Positions 19,429 through 30,344 of a stretch of 64,000 nt of DNA are shown in pieces. Location: positions 1-64,000 of the forward strand of contig DVGK01000160.1 in NCBI GenBank assembly GCA_018712785.1, in the 5' to 3' direction. The notes under the pieces are model-generated. The model had not been told where the DNA came from. It ran no database searches and saw nothing but the letters and a program-made list of their open reading frames with translations. The position numbers and the translations under genes were made by a program. Source of the stretch: Candidatus Choladousia intestinavium. Its GTDB lineage: Bacteria > Bacillota > Clostridia > Lachnospirales > Lachnospiraceae. Within the stretch, counting starts at the first letter, position 1, and every line of letters starts with the position of its first letter.

Positions 19429-20703
19429 GTGATTAAGAAAGAGATGATTGCCATGCTATTGGCAGGCGGGCAGGGAAGCCGGCTTGGTGTTCTGACAGCC
19501 AAAGTCGCAAAACCCGCGGTAGCATTTGGAGGAAAATACCGCATCATTGACTTCCCGCTGAGCAACTGCATCAATTCCGGAATTGATACAGTTGGTGTTC
19601 TGACCCAGTATCAGCCCCTTCGCCTAAATACCCACATCGGAATCGGCATCCCATGGGATCTTGATAAGAATGTGGGAGGCGTCAGCATTCTTCCGCCTTA
19701 TGAGAAAGTGGGGAAGACGGAATGGTACACAGGAACCGCCAACGCCATCTATCAGAATCTGGCTTATATGGAATCCTTTAATCCGGATTATGTGCTGATC
19801 CTTTCCGGCGACCATATCTATAAGATGGATTATGAGGTAATGCTGGACTACCATAAGGCACATAACGCGGATGTGAGCATCGCAGTTATGCCGGTTCCCA
19901 AGGAAGAAGCCAGCCGTTTCGGCATTGTTGTGGCGGATGAGAACGGCAGGATTGTGGAATTTCAGGAAAAACCCAAGGAACCCAAAAGCAATCTGGCCTC
20001 CATGGGAATTTATATTTTCTCCTGGCCGATTCTGAAGGAGGCTCTGATCACTCTGGCGGAACAGAGCAACTGCGATTTCGGAAAGCATGTAATTCCCTAC
20101 TGCCACGCGAAGGGAGAGACTCTGGTGGCCTATGAGTACAATGGCTATTGGAAAGACGTAGGGACCCTTGGCTCTTACTGGGAAGCCAATATGGAACTGA
20201 TTGATATTATTCCGGAGTTTAATCTCTATGAAGAATTCTGGAAGATCTATACAAAAAATGAAATTATACCGCCTCAGTACATATCTGAGGAAGCGAAGGT
20301 GGAGCGTTGTCTTATCGGCGACGGGACAGAGGTGTACGGCGAAGTCTGCAACTCCATCATCGGCTGCGGAGCTTTGATTGAGAAGGGCGCGGTAGTCAGA
20401 GATTCCATTGTGATGGAGAACGCCGTAATCCGAGAGGGCGCAGTGCTGAATAAGGCCATCGTGGCGGAGAATACCGAGATCGGCGCCAGAAGCCAGATCG
20501 GTGTAGGCGAGGAAGCGCCCAATAAGTTAAAACCTGCCGTCTACGCTTTCGGACTTGCTGTAATCGCAGAGAATACAGTGATACCGCCGGATGTTAAGAT
20601 CGGAAAGAACACCGCTGTTGCGGGCGTTACCGTAAAGGAGGATTATCCGGACGGAATTTTGGCCAGCGGAGAAACTTTAGATAAGGCAGGTGATTTGTCA
20701 TGA
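19429..20703 (+). CDS. glgC: glucose-1-phosphate adenylyltransferase
   Basis: [47 protein letters not shown] start. Confidence 0.96.
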   Translation: MIKKEMIAMLLAGGQGSRLGVLTAKVAKPAVAFGGKYRIIDFPLSNCINSGIDTVGVLTQYQPLRLNTHIGIGIPWDLDKNVGGVSILPPYEKVGKTEWYTGTANAIYQNLAYMESFNPDYVLILSGDHIYKMDYEVMLDYHKAHNADVSIAVMPVPKEEASRFGIVVADENGRIVEFQEKPKEPKSNLASMGIYIFSWPILKEALITLAEQSNCDFGKHVIPYCHAKGETLVAYEYNGYWKDVGTLGSYWEANMELIDIIPEFNLYEEFWKIYTKNEIIPPQYISEEAKVERCLIGDGTEVYGEVCNSIIGCGALIEKGAVVRDSIVMENAVIREGAVLNKAIVAENTEIGARSQIGVGEEAPNKLKPAVYAFGLAVIAENTVIPPDVKIGKNTAVAGVTVKEDYPDGILASGETLDKAGDLS

Positions 20704-21818
20704 GAGCGGTAGGTATGATTTTAGCTGGCGGAAACAGCTTCAGAATGAAAGAGTTATCCAACAAAAGAGCCATTGCGGCCATGCCCATCGCAGGCAGCTT
20801 CAGAAGCATTGATTTTGCTTTAAGCAGCATGTCCAATTCCAATATCCAGAAGGTGGCAGTGCTGACGCAGTACAATTCCAGATCTCTGAACGAGCATCTG
20901 AATTCCTCAAAATGGTGGAACTTCGGAAGAAAGCAGGGAGGTCTGTTCGTATTCCCGCCCATGGTGACAGCGGACAACAGCTTCTGGTACAGAGGAACAG
21001 CGGACGCCATCCATCAGAATCTGGATTTTCTGAAAAACTGCCATGAACCGTACGTAGTCATTGCCTCCGGGGACGGCATTTACAAGCTGGACTACTCCAA
21101 GGTTTTGGAATATCACATTGAAAAGAAGGCAGATATTACAGTGGTCTGCAAAGATATTCCCGGGACAGAGGATGTCACCAGATTCGGCATTATTAAGATG
21201 AATGAGGACAGCCGTATTGTACAGTTTGAGGAGAAGCCCATGGCAGCTTCCTCACATACGGTTTCCTGCGGGATCTATGTGATCCGCCGCCGCCAGCTCA
21301 TTGAATTGATCGAAAAGTCCGTGGAAGAGGGACGTCATGATTTTGTGACGGATGTTCTGATACGGTATAAAGACGTAAAGCGCATTTACGGATATAAGAT
21401 AAAAGAGTACTGGAGCAACATTGCTTCCGTGGACTCATATTACAGGACGAATATGGATTTTCTGAAGAAAGAAGTAAGAGATTACTTTTTCCGTCAGTAT
21501 CCGGACGTACATTCAAAGATCGATGACAATCCGCCGGCGAAATACAATCCGGGCAGTGAAGTGAAGAACAGTCTGGTTTCCAATGGATGTATTATCAATG
21601 GAAAGGTAGAGAATTCCATTATCTTTAAAAAAGTTTTCGTGGGAGAAAATTGTGTTATCAAAAACTCGATTGTTCTGAACGATGTATATTTAGGAGATAA
21701 TGTTTATATTGAGAATTGTATTGTAGAAAGCCGCGATACAATCCGTGCGAACTCCCGCCATGTAGGAGAAAATGGTGTTAAAATCGTTATTGAATCCAAC
21801 GAAAGATATGTTCTGTAA
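20700..21818 (+). CDS. glgD: glucose-1-phosphate adenylyltransferase subunit GlgD
   Basis: GlgC paralogue directly downstream with 4-nt overlap; degenerate N-terminal motif [37 protein letters not shown]. Confidence 0.93.
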   Translation: MRAVGMILAGGNSFRMKELSNKRAIAAMPIAGSFRSIDFALSSMSNSNIQKVAVLTQYNSRSLNEHLNSSKWWNFGRKQGGLFVFPPMVTADNSFWYRGTADAIHQNLDFLKNCHEPYVVIASGDGIYKLDYSKVLEYHIEKKADITVVCKDIPGTEDVTRFGIIKMNEDSRIVQFEEKPMAASSHTVSCGIYVIRRRQLIELIEKSVEEGRHDFVTDVLIRYKDVKRIYGYKIKEYWSNIASVDSYYRTNMDFLKKEVRDYFFRQYPDVHSKIDDNPPAKYNPGSEVKNSLVSNGCIINGKVENSIIFKKVFVGENCVIKNSIVLNDVYLGDNVYIENCIVESRDTIRANSRHVGENGVKIVIESNERYVL

Positions 21819-21997
21819 AAGGCAGGGCATGTGTCAGGATATTCCAAACGTCTCCGCGGCATAAAACGGCTGCGGAGGATTAGAATTGCGGTGCAGCAGA
21901 CTGCGGGGGGGACGATTGCCGCACATGGTGCCGTCGGAATCTAAGGAAGAAGATTTTGACTTACCGCTGCGAGAAAAATTCAGTGGGGGAATGTTGA

Positions 21998-22282
21998 ATG
22001 ACAATAACAGACGTAAGAGTTCGGAAAATTGCGAAGGAAGGAAAAATGAAGGCTGTTGTATCCATTACCTTGGATGATGAGTTTGTGGTGCATGACATTA
22101 AAGTCATTGAAGGCGAGAAGGGACTGTTTATCGCAATGCCCAGCCGAAAAGCCGCGGACGGGGAATACCGGGATATTGCTCACCCTATTAATTCCACAAC
22201 AAGGGAACGGATTCAAAGTATGATTCTTCAGGAATATGAGAGAGCAGTCACAGAATCTCCTGAAGAAGAAATGGAAGCATAG
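21998..22282 (+). CDS. spoVG: septation regulator SpoVG
   Basis: [51 protein letters not shown]. Confidence 0.97.
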   Translation: MTITDVRVRKIAKEGKMKAVVSITLDDEFVVHDIKVIEGEKGLFIAMPSRKAADGEYRDIAHPINSTTRERIQSMILQEYERAVTESPEEEMEA

Positions 22283-22332
22283 GCTGGAGCCTCCAAGTCC
22301 AGCCCAGGGCTTTCCGCCATCTTGATGTATGT

Positions 22333-22376
22333 CACTTTCTGTCATCTGCGCTCAGGCACAGATGACAGGGAAAGTG
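22333..22376. repeat. long inverted repeat between convergent spoVG and acyltransferase genes
   Basis: CACTTTCTGTCATCTG ... CAGATGACAGGGAAAGTG; no immediate T-tract. Confidence 0.7.
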
Positions 22377-22407
22377 GCGCTTATGAAGATGCGGGGAGCC
22401 GTTTTTT

Positions 22408-23160
22408 TTATGCTTTTTTTTCTAGAACCCTGCGGTTTTTCTCCAGGGTTTCCCGGATCTGCTCCTGAACCCGGCGTCCGATAAATTTCTGTTCCTCCCT
22501 GGAGAGAGAGCCGGGGCAGATGGGTTCGCCGTACTCGATGATCACGGGTACAGCCTTGACCCACGGGAGGTGATCCTCAAAGACAGAGGAAGAGTTTACG
22601 ATAGACACGGGCACGATGGGACAGCCGGTCTTGGTGGCGATTTTAAAGGAACCCTCATGGAAAGGAAGCATCTCGGCTTCCGTGGCTGCGGAGCCTCTGG
22701 TACCCTCCGGGAAAATCATCATGGAAATTCCGTTTTGAATCTGATCGATGGCCGTCAGTATGGTCTTCATTCCCTGCTTAATATCCTTCCGATCCAGGAA
22801 AAGGCAGTAAAGGAATTTCATCCACCGGGAGAGAAGAGGGATCTTTTCCATCTCTTTTTTGGCAATGTAGCCGGTTCGTCCGGGACAGCGTGCGTAGGTG
22901 AGAACAATATCAAAATAGCTTCTGTGATTTCCGATATAAAGCACGGGCGTATCCTTTGGAACGCGCTCCTCCCCGATGACGGTCAGGCGTATGCCGGCAA
23001 GGCGTATAATCACCCGGAAAGCCCACTGAACAATGCGCAGCGAACTCATATCCCTGAGTCTGGGATTTCGCTTTCCGATGATCCACTCCGCCAGGAAAAC
23101 CGGAATGGAGAGGATCAGGAAAACTACGACAAAAAGCACAATCAGTAAAAAGCGAAGCAT
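22408..23160 (-). CDS. 1-acyl-sn-glycerol-3-phosphate acyltransferase (PlsC-like)
   Basis: IGNHRSYFDIVL (HX4D-like), MMIFPEGTRGSAA. Confidence 0.9.
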   Translation of the reverse strand: MLRFLLIVLFVVVFLILSIPVFLAEWIIGKRNPRLRDMSSLRIVQWAFRVIIRLAGIRLTVIGEERVPKDTPVLYIGNHRSYFDIVLTYARCPGRTGYIAKKEMEKIPLLSRWMKFLYCLFLDRKDIKQGMKTILTAIDQIQNGISMMIFPEGTRGSAATEAEMLPFHEGSFKIATKTGCPIVPVSIVNSSSVFEDHLPWVKAVPVIIEYGEPICPGSLSREEQKFIGRRVQEQIRETLEKNRRVLEKKA

Positions 23161-23179
23161 GGCAATTACTCCTTTTGTA

Positions 23180-24724
23180 TTATCTTCCGTAAAGCTTCGT
23201 GGTTTTCAGAAGCCACTGGACTCTTTCAGGGGTCAAATCCTCCTCCTCATACCGGAAGGCCCAGTTATTGGCAGCGACTCCCGGAGTGTTCATGCGGGCC
23301 TCGCTTCCCAGGGTCAGAAGATCCTGTAAGGGGAAGAGAGCGTAACGGGCAATGGAGCCGAGACAGAAGCGGATGAAATCCAGGCTCACCAGGTTGCCGT
23401 CTGTGTTTCCGTACCGCCGGATCCTGTCTTTGATGATCTCCGGCTGTTCCTGGTACCACCCCATGGTGGTGTCGTTGTCGTGGGTGCCGGTGTAGCAGAT
23501 GCAGTTGCAGCTGGTATAGAAATGAGGCACGTAATTCTGGTCATTCATGTCTCCGAAACCAAACTGAAGCACCTTCATGCCGGGAAAGCCAAGGCTGTCT
23601 CTTAAATGCTCCACTTCGGGCGTGATGATTCCAAGATCCTCGGCAAAAATCGGCAGTTCGCCTTCAAAGGCCTGCTCCATGGCCAGGAAGAGATCCCTGC
23701 CGGGGCCTTTGATCCATGAGCCGTTGATGGCGGTCTCTTCCCCGGCCGGTACGGACCAGTAGGCTTCAAAGCCCCGGAAATGATCAATCCGCAGATAATC
23801 CGTCAGGGCCAGCTGACGGCGGATTCTGGCAATCCACCACTGGTAGCCGGTCTCTTTATGGTATTTCCAGTCGTAAAGGGGGTTTCCCCACAGCTGCCCG
23901 GTGGCACTGAAATAATCCGGGGGCACCCCCGCTACGCAGGTGGGATGGCCCTTTGTGTCAAGCTGGAACAGTTTTTTGTTGGCCCACACATCTACACTGT
24001 CCAGGGCTACGAAGATGGGAATATCGCCGATGATTTCGATCTCTCTCTCATTGGCGTATTCCTTCAGCTCAAGCCACTGTCTCTGAAACATGAACTGTAT
24101 GAAGTTGTAATAGCCGATCTCGTATTTCAGTTTTTCACTCCAGCGCTTTCTTGTCCCGGCATCCGGATGGATCAGCTCATCTTCCCAGTCCAGCCACCAG
24201 CAGCCCTCATGAGCGTCCTTGACCGCCATGAAAAAGGAGTAGTCCTCCAGCCAGTCCTTTTCCTCCAGACAGAACTGCTCATATTCCTCCAGAAGCGTCT
24301 TATCCGGAGTATGGTGAAAAGCAGACCAGGCTTTTTTCAGAAGCTTTGTTTTAAACAGGATTACTTCCCCGTAATCTACTTTTTTGGGATCCCACTGGGG
24401 CATGTCCTCCAGATCCTCCCGGGTGAGAAGCTGCTCTTCCATTAATTTCGCGGGACTGATCAGCAGAGGCTGGCCGGCAAAGGCAGAAAAGCTCTGATAA
24501 GGAGAGTCGCCGAAGCCGGTAGGACCTAAGGGAAGGGTCTGCCAGAGATGCTGACCTGTCTTTTCAAGAAAATCTACAAAGTGGTAAGCTCCGTCTCCGA
24601 GATCTCCGATTCCGTAAGGGGAGGGGAGAGAGGTGGGGTGGAGAAGAATACCGGACATCCGCTTCCTGGCGGAAGGGGATGGAGCCGTGATTTCCTCCTG
24701 AGGGGTGTTTAATTTCGTATCCAT
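23180..24724 (-). CDS. malQ: 4-alpha-glucanotransferase
   Basis: SGILLHPTSLPSPYGIGDLG, LRIDHFRGFEAYW, IFAEDLGIITPEV, YTGTHDNDTTMGW. Confidence 0.96.
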   Translation of the reverse strand: MDTKLNTPQEEITAPSPSARKRMSGILLHPTSLPSPYGIGDLGDGAYHFVDFLEKTGQHLWQTLPLGPTGFGDSPYQSFSAFAGQPLLISPAKLMEEQLLTREDLEDMPQWDPKKVDYGEVILFKTKLLKKAWSAFHHTPDKTLLEEYEQFCLEEKDWLEDYSFFMAVKDAHEGCWWLDWEDELIHPDAGTRKRWSEKLKYEIGYYNFIQFMFQRQWLELKEYANEREIEIIGDIPIFVALDSVDVWANKKLFQLDTKGHPTCVAGVPPDYFSATGQLWGNPLYDWKYHKETGYQWWIARIRRQLALTDYLRIDHFRGFEAYWSVPAGEETAINGSWIKGPGRDLFLAMEQAFEGELPIFAEDLGIITPEVEHLRDSLGFPGMKVLQFGFGDMNDQNYVPHFYTSCNCICYTGTHDNDTTMGWYQEQPEIIKDRIRRYGNTDGNLVSLDFIRFCLGSIARYALFPLQDLLTLGSEARMNTPGVAANNWAFRYEEEDLTPERVQWLLKTTKLYGR

Positions 24725-24904
24725 GAGATTTCTCCTTCTGTATAGAATCAATAGCGGCAGCCGTCCTTAGACCACGGCGGCTGCAGATAAAGCTATTATA
24801 CTGAATGAAAAAGAGAAAAACAATACTAACTGTTCATGCATATTTGGAAAAGCCGGAAAATAAAATAAATAGAAAGTTTTGTGTGTCGGGAACGGCTTGG
24901 AATT

Positions 24905-25315
24905 ATGAAACGGATTCTGACGATTGTGGGACTGACGGTGCTTCTTCTGCCGGTGTTATTTGGGTGCGGGAAGAAAGAGGATGACAGAAGCGGGCGCAGC
25001 GAAGTAGATTTTGAAGTGGTTCCAAAGGAAGAGCTGCCGGCGCCTCTGGCAGAAGCGGTAGAGGAAAATAAAAAAGACGAAATCCGTATGACCTATATGG
25101 ATGGTGAGGATCTTTACCTGGTCCGGGGCTACGGGGAGCAGGCCACCGGGGGCTACAGCATCTCCGTGCTGGAGTGTTCGGAAGATGAGGAAAAAGTGTA
25201 TCTGGATACGCGGCTTCTGGGACCGGAAAATCCGGATGAGATCTCCAGGGATCCGTCTTATCCGTATCTGGCGCTTAGAATCGATATGCGGGACAAAGAG
25301 GTTGTCATTCAGTAG
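24905..25315 (+). CDS. small predicted lipoprotein
   Basis: MKRILTIVGLTVLLLPVLFGCGKKED: signal peptide and lipobox. Confidence 0.6.
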   Translation: MKRILTIVGLTVLLLPVLFGCGKKEDDRSGRSEVDFEVVPKEELPAPLAEAVEENKKDEIRMTYMDGEDLYLVRGYGEQATGGYSISVLECSEDEEKVYLDTRLLGPENPDEISRDPSYPYLALRIDMRDKEVVIQ

Positions 25316-25337
25316 AGGGAGAGAAGGAGGAAAAGGG

Positions 25338-26918
25338 ATGGAACTGTTAATGAAAAATATCCACATGTGCCGGCAGGCCAGGCAGGCAGAAGCAGAGGTG
25401 ACTCTGGATGAGGATTTTAATGTCCCGGACGCAAAGCCCGACGTGGAAATGATCATTCAGAGCAAAGAGCGGGTGGTTCTGGAGGATACCAGAACAGAGA
25501 GCGGCAGGATTTATATACACGGATTCATGGAGGTGAGCATTCTTTATCTGGACGATACCAGGGAACGGCAGCTGCACCGCCTGGATACAAAGCTGCCCTT
25601 CGATGAAACCATCCATATGGAAGGGCTGACGCCGGGAGAGAATGTGAGGATCCGGTATGAGACGGAGGATCTGAATACGGCCCTGATTAATTCCAGAAAG
25701 CTGGCCATCCGGGGGCTGTTAAGCTTCCGGGCTTCTGTAGATGAGATTTACGATATCTCAGCGGCTGTGGAGACGCAGACCAGGATCAGCATCTGTGAGA
25801 AAAGAAAAAAACTGGAGCTGATGCAGCTGGAGGTTCAGAAGAAGGATATTTTAAGGCTGAAGGAAGAATTTCCCGTACCTGCCAATAAGCCCAACATCCG
25901 GGAGCTGCTGTGGGAGAATATCCAGCTCCAGGGCTGCAGAATCCGCCTGGAGGAAGGAAAGCTTGCGGTGGAGGGAAAACTTTTCCTTTTCGTTCTCTAC
26001 AGAGGGGAGGAGGAAGGAAGCCAGTGTCAATGGATGGAGCAGACTCTTCCCATAAAAGGAGAACTGGACTGCGCAGGCTGTAAAAAAGAAATGGTGCCGG
26101 ATATTGAGGTTTCTCTGTCCCAGGCAGAGCTTTTTCCTAAAGAGGATACAGACGGGGAGACACGTATGTTTCATCTGGAAGGAATTCTGGAGCTTGAAAT
26201 CCGTCTGTATGGAAATGAAGAGGCGGAGATTTTAGAGGACGTATTTTCACCGGAAAAAGACCTGGAGGTGACCGCGGGGGAAGAGACGTATGAAAGCCTG
26301 GTGATGCACAATGAATCCAAATGCCGGGCGGAAGGAAAGATACGGATTCAGGCGGCAAAGCCCAGGATTCTTCAGATCTGCCACAGCCATGGAAGCATCA
26401 AGATCGACCAGACGAAAATCGTACCGGGAGGAATCAAAATAGAAGGGGCCATCCCGGCGGTGATCCTGTATATTTCCCCGGAAGATACCATGCCCTTCGC
26501 GGTGCTGGAGGGAACGATTCCCTTTTCCCATGTGGCGGAGGTGCCTGGGATTACCCGGGACTGCCGGATTACACTGAACGCGGGACTGGATCAGCTTCAG
26601 GCAGCCATGGCGGACAGTGAGGAGATCGAGCTGAAGGCTTCTGTCAGCCTGGAGATTTTCGCGGTTTTGCCCCACACCCAGAGGTGTATTCAGGAGATCC
26701 GGGAGAGAGAGTACGATCCGGCAGTTCTGGAAGCCGTACCGGGGATTACGGGTTATATGGTGCAGGAAGGAGATACTCTCTGGGGGATCGCGAAACAGTA
26801 TTATATGACGCCTCAGCAGATTATGGAAATGAACAGTCTGGAGACGCAGGAGCTTCATCCGGGAGTATGTCTGATTCTTATGAAGAACATGGTTAGTTTG
26901 AATGAAAACCGGGGATAG
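25338..26918 (+). CDS. SPOCS/DUF3794 repeat protein with C-terminal LysM domain (spore-coat-associated type)
   Basis: Start at MELLMKNIHMCRQ (25338); repeated DUF3794-like segments; LysM GYMVQEGDTLWGIAKQYYMTPQQIMEMN. Confidence 0.8.
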   Translation: MELLMKNIHMCRQARQAEAEVTLDEDFNVPDAKPDVEMIIQSKERVVLEDTRTESGRIYIHGFMEVSILYLDDTRERQLHRLDTKLPFDETIHMEGLTPGENVRIRYETEDLNTALINSRKLAIRGLLSFRASVDEIYDISAAVETQTRISICEKRKKLELMQLEVQKKDILRLKEEFPVPANKPNIRELLWENIQLQGCRIRLEEGKLAVEGKLFLFVLYRGEEEGSQCQWMEQTLPIKGELDCAGCKKEMVPDIEVSLSQAELFPKEDTDGETRMFHLEGILELEIRLYGNEEAEILEDVFSPEKDLEVTAGEETYESLVMHNESKCRAEGKIRIQAAKPRILQICHSHGSIKIDQTKIVPGGIKIEGAIPAVILYISPEDTMPFAVLEGTIPFSHVAEVPGITRDCRITLNAGLDQLQAAMADSEEIELKASVSLEIFAVLPHTQRCIQEIREREYDPAVLEAVPGITGYMVQEGDTLWGIAKQYYMTPQQIMEMNSLETQELHPGVCLILMKNMVSLNENRG

Positions 26919-26964
26919 GATTACAGCAGTTTTCATAAAAATAGAAAAAGGCGGTTTCTGGTCA

Positions 26965-27006
26965 TTGACAGAGCCGCGGCAGATAGATAGAATGTATTGT
27001 ATACAA
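26965..27006 (+). promoter_or_regulatory. promoter with palindromic operator at the predicted TSS for ispE-gntR
   Basis: TTGACA(26965-26970)-17 bp-TAGAAT(26988-26993) followed by perfect palindrome TTGTATACAA (26997-27006). Confidence 0.6.
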
Positions 27007-27048
27007 AGTGCATGCTAGTACAAAGGTGGAAGAAAGGGATCCGAATCC

Positions 27049-27912
27049 ATGAGAGAACTGAAGCTGAAGGCCATGGCCAAAGTGAATCTTGGCCTGGATG
27101 TACTGAGAAAACGAGAAGATGGATATCATGAACTGAGGATGATTATGCAGAGCATCTATCTGTATGACCGGATCGAGATCCGGCGGTCGGAGGAGAAGGG
27201 AATCCGGGTTTTTACAAATCTATATTACCTTCCCACAGGTCCCGAGAATCTGGTTTACAGAGGGGCGGAGCTTCTGATGAAAGAATTTCAGATTCAGTCG
27301 GGACTGGAAATCCGTCTGGAGAAGCATATTCCGGTGGCTGCGGGCCTTGCAGGAGGAAGCTCTGACGCTGCTGCCGTCCTCCTTGGAGTGAACCGGATCT
27401 TCGGCCTGGGCCTTTCCAAGGAGGAGCTGATGGAGAGAGGAGTAAAGCTGGGAGCAGACATTCCCTTCTGCATTATGAGAGGCACTGTTCTGGCAGAGGG
27501 GATCGGAGAAAAGCTGACAAAGCTTCCCGGCGCGCCGTCCTGCCAGGTTTTGCTGGCAAAGCCTAAGATTCATGTTTCCACTAAGTCTGTATACGGAGCC
27601 CTGCAGGCTGAGAAGCTGCCTTTCCATCCGGATATAGACGGGCAGATTCAGTCCATCCGGCAGGGAGACCTGTATGGGATGGCAGAGAAAATGGGAAATG
27701 TACTGGAGACAGTGACTATACAGAGGTATCCGGAAATCCAGGCTCTGAAGGACGGCATGGAGAAGATGGGAGCGCTGAAAGCCATGATGAGCGGAAGCGG
27801 TCCTACGGTTTTCGGTCTGTTTGATGACCGCAGGACGGCCAGGGAGGCGTACGAGCGGCTGCGGAAGGGAAGCCTGGCGAAGCAGGTGTATCTCACCACC
27901 TTTTTTAACTGA
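27049..27912 (+). CDS. ispE: 4-diphosphocytidyl-2-C-methyl-D-erythritol kinase
   Basis: KAMAKVNLGLDVLRKREDGYHELRMIMQ, PVAAGLAGGSSDAAAVL, MMSGSGPTVFGLF. Confidence 0.95.
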   Translation: MRELKLKAMAKVNLGLDVLRKREDGYHELRMIMQSIYLYDRIEIRRSEEKGIRVFTNLYYLPTGPENLVYRGAELLMKEFQIQSGLEIRLEKHIPVAAGLAGGSSDAAAVLLGVNRIFGLGLSKEELMERGVKLGADIPFCIMRGTVLAEGIGEKLTKLPGAPSCQVLLAKPKIHVSTKSVYGALQAEKLPFHPDIDGQIQSIRQGDLYGMAEKMGNVLETVTIQRYPEIQALKDGMEKMGALKAMMSGSGPTVFGLFDDRRTAREAYERLRKGSLAKQVYLTTFFN

Positions 27913-27984
27913 TCTGCAGTAAATAGAAAACAGCAGAAGAAGGATGCCGTTTGCCGGCGGAAAAGGAAAGGACAGAAGAGTTAT

Positions 27985-28659
27985 ATGGTAGAAGCATTTC
28001 AATTACAGATGAACGAATATCTTCCTCTCCGGGACGTGGTGTTTCAGACGCTGCGTCAGGCGATCCTGAGAGGAGAGCTGAAGCCAGGGGAACGCCTTAT
28101 GGAAATTCATCTGGCACAGAAGCTGGGGGTAAGCCGCACGCCGGTACGGGAGGCCATCCGGAAGCTGGAGCTGGAAGGGCTGGTTCTTATGATTCCCAGA
28201 AAGGGAGCCGTCGTCGCGGAGATTACGGTGTCAGATCTGGAAGACGTGCTGGAAGTGCGTTCAGCCCTGGAGGAGCTGGCTGTGAAATGTGCCTGCCGGA
28301 AGATTACCTCCGAACAGATCTCGCAGCTGAAAGAAGCGGCGGAAGCCTTCGGAAACTCCCTGAAGGGGGACGACATATCTGCCTGCGCCCAGGCAGACGA
28401 GACTTTTCACGGGGTGATCTATCAGGCCACCGGAAACCGGCGGCTGGTGCAGATGCTGAGCAATCTCCGGGAGCAGATGTACCGGTACCGGGTTGAATAT
28501 TTAAAGGACCGTCAGTCCCATCAGATTCTTCTTCAGGAGCATAGAGAGATCATGCGGGCTCTGGAGAGAAAGGATGAAGAGGCGGCGGCGCGTATCACCG
28601 CCATACACATAGAGCGGCAGAAGGAAAACATTATCAACAGTCTGACGAAAAAGGAATAA
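27985..28659 (+). CDS. GntR family regulator, FCD (FadR-like) type
   Basis: wHTH LRQAILRGELKPGERLMEIHLAQKLGVSRTPVREAIRKLELEGLV plus all-helical C-terminal domain. Confidence 0.92.
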   Translation: MVEAFQLQMNEYLPLRDVVFQTLRQAILRGELKPGERLMEIHLAQKLGVSRTPVREAIRKLELEGLVLMIPRKGAVVAEITVSDLEDVLEVRSALEELAVKCACRKITSEQISQLKEAAEAFGNSLKGDDISACAQADETFHGVIYQATGNRRLVQMLSNLREQMYRYRVEYLKDRQSHQILLQEHREIMRALERKDEEAAARITAIHIERQKENIINSLTKKE

Positions 28660-28681
28660 AATAGAAAATTTTGCCTATACT

Positions 28682-28707
28682 AAAGGATATCCTGCTGGAT
28701 ATCCTTT
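28682..28707. terminator. perfect 11-bp hairpin after the GntR gene
   Basis: AAAGGATATCC-TGCT-GGATATCCTTT followed by CGCTGTTTT. Confidence 0.55.
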
Positions 28708-28741
28708 CGCTGTTTTCAGGGAAGGTTTTTTCGCCTTTCCT

Positions 28742-30337
28742 GTGAAAGAGCAGAAGCTTTTCCGGAGAATCTCAGTTATGCTACCGGGGAGAATCCGCAT
28801 GCGAAGCAGCAGGAGAGAAAGGAGAGGAAGGATGGAAGCAATCTCCGGATGTCTGACGGAAAATGAGCAGGTGATCCGCTCCCTGTGCAGGGGCTGTGAC
28901 GATATTATTCTGCGCCCTATGAGGCTTGGCTTTCCCGCGCCTGTTTCCTGCCTGGCCGTCTATATTGAGACGGCAGTAAGTAATATGATGCTTAGGGAAT
29001 CGGTTTTGGGTCAGCTTCTTTCCCATCTCTGGGAGATGGACACAGCGGGAATCCGCCGGGTTATGGAAGAAAACGGGCTGGGGATTTCCGACATGAAAGA
29101 GCTCTCCACTATGAAGGAAGCCATGGACGCTATGCTTGCGGGAAACGCCGTCCTGTTCGTGGATGGATATGAGAAAGCGCTGAAAATAGGAAGCAAGGGA
29201 TATCCGGGAACGGGAGTGGGCAAAGCCGAGTCAGAGAAGGTGCTGAGAGGCTCAAAAGAAGCCTTCTGTGAATCTGTAAAGATTAACACAGCCCTGATCC
29301 GGAAAAGAATCCGCACTACAGGACTGAAGGTGGAAGAAAATTTTCTCGGGACACGGTCCAATACAGTGACAGCTCTCGTATACATGGAGGACCTTGTAAG
29401 GCAGGACCTCCTTTCGCAGATCAAAGAGGAGCTGCAGAGCCTCTCTTTGGATTCGGTGATGGACAGTGGGATTCTGGAGCAGCTGACAGGGAGGTTCTCC
29501 TGGTCGCCTTTTCCCAGGTGTCAGGTCACAGAGAGGCCGGACCGGGCTGCCGCCGCCCTGCTGGAGGGCCGGATTGCTTTGATCAGCGATAATTCTCCTT
29601 CCGCTCTGCTGCTTCCAACCACGCTGAACAGCCTGATGCAGACCGGAGATGATTACTACGGGAACTTTGAAATCGCCTCTCTCCTTCGCTGCATCCGTTT
29701 TTCCGCTATTTTCCTGGCCTTTTCCCTTCCGGGACTTTATCTGGCCGTGACGGGATTTCATCCCCAGCTTCTGCCCACACCCCTGGCCATGTCTCTGGCA
29801 CAGGCCAGGCAGGGCGTGCCTTTTCCAGGAATGGGGGAAGTGCTGTTCCTGGAATTTTCTTTTGAGCTTTTAAGAGAGGCGGGGCTGCGGATGCCGGGCC
29901 CTATCGGAAACACCATCGGGATCGTGGGAGGGCTGATTATAGGCCAGGCGGCTGTAAGCGCGAATCTCTTGAGCCCGGTAGTGGTGATAGTAAACGCGCT
30001 GACGGCCCTTGGGTCCTTCTCCATACCGAATGAAGAGCTGTCAGAGGCCTTCCGCCTGCTGAAATACGGGATGATCTTCCTATGCGGCTTTTTTGGAATG
30101 TACGGGTTTGCATTTGGATGGCTGTTTCTTCTGATTCATCTGTGTACTCTTAAAAGCTTTGGAATTCCCTACATGATGCCCTTCGCGGCCACTACGGAGG
30201 ACGGGATTACTCCTGTGACCGACGGCATCCTGCGGGCGCCGGCAGGCAGAATGGATCGGCGGCCCGTCTACACCCGGCCCGGAGCAAGAATCCGCATGGG
30301 CCGGGAAAAGCCGGAAGAGAAAGAAGGAAGGAGATGA
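28742..30337 (+). CDS. GerA-family spore germination receptor subunit A
   Basis: GTG start; FVDGYEKALKIGSKGYPGTGV, LRMPGPIGNTIGIVGGLIIGQAAVSANLLSPVVVIVNALTALGSFSIPN, YMMPFA. Confidence 0.92.
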   Translation: MKEQKLFRRISVMLPGRIRMRSSRRERRGRMEAISGCLTENEQVIRSLCRGCDDIILRPMRLGFPAPVSCLAVYIETAVSNMMLRESVLGQLLSHLWEMDTAGIRRVMEENGLGISDMKELSTMKEAMDAMLAGNAVLFVDGYEKALKIGSKGYPGTGVGKAESEKVLRGSKEAFCESVKINTALIRKRIRTTGLKVEENFLGTRSNTVTALVYMEDLVRQDLLSQIKEELQSLSLDSVMDSGILEQLTGRFSWSPFPRCQVTERPDRAAAALLEGRIALISDNSPSALLLPTTLNSLMQTGDDYYGNFEIASLLRCIRFSAIFLAFSLPGLYLAVTGFHPQLLPTPLAMSLAQARQGVPFPGMGEVLFLEFSFELLREAGLRMPGPIGNTIGIVGGLIIGQAAVSANLLSPVVVIVNALTALGSFSIPNEELSEAFRLLKYGMIFLCGFFGMYGFAFGWLFLLIHLCTLKSFGIPYMMPFAATTEDGITPVTDGILRAPAGRMDRRPVYTRPGARIRMGREKPEEKEGRR

Positions 30338-30344
30338 GAAAAGG

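Noticed and set aside
22352-22376. Rho-independent terminator call for spoVG
   Set aside because: A strong hairpin exists, but the nearest T-run is about 30 nt away, so I list it only as an inverted repeat.
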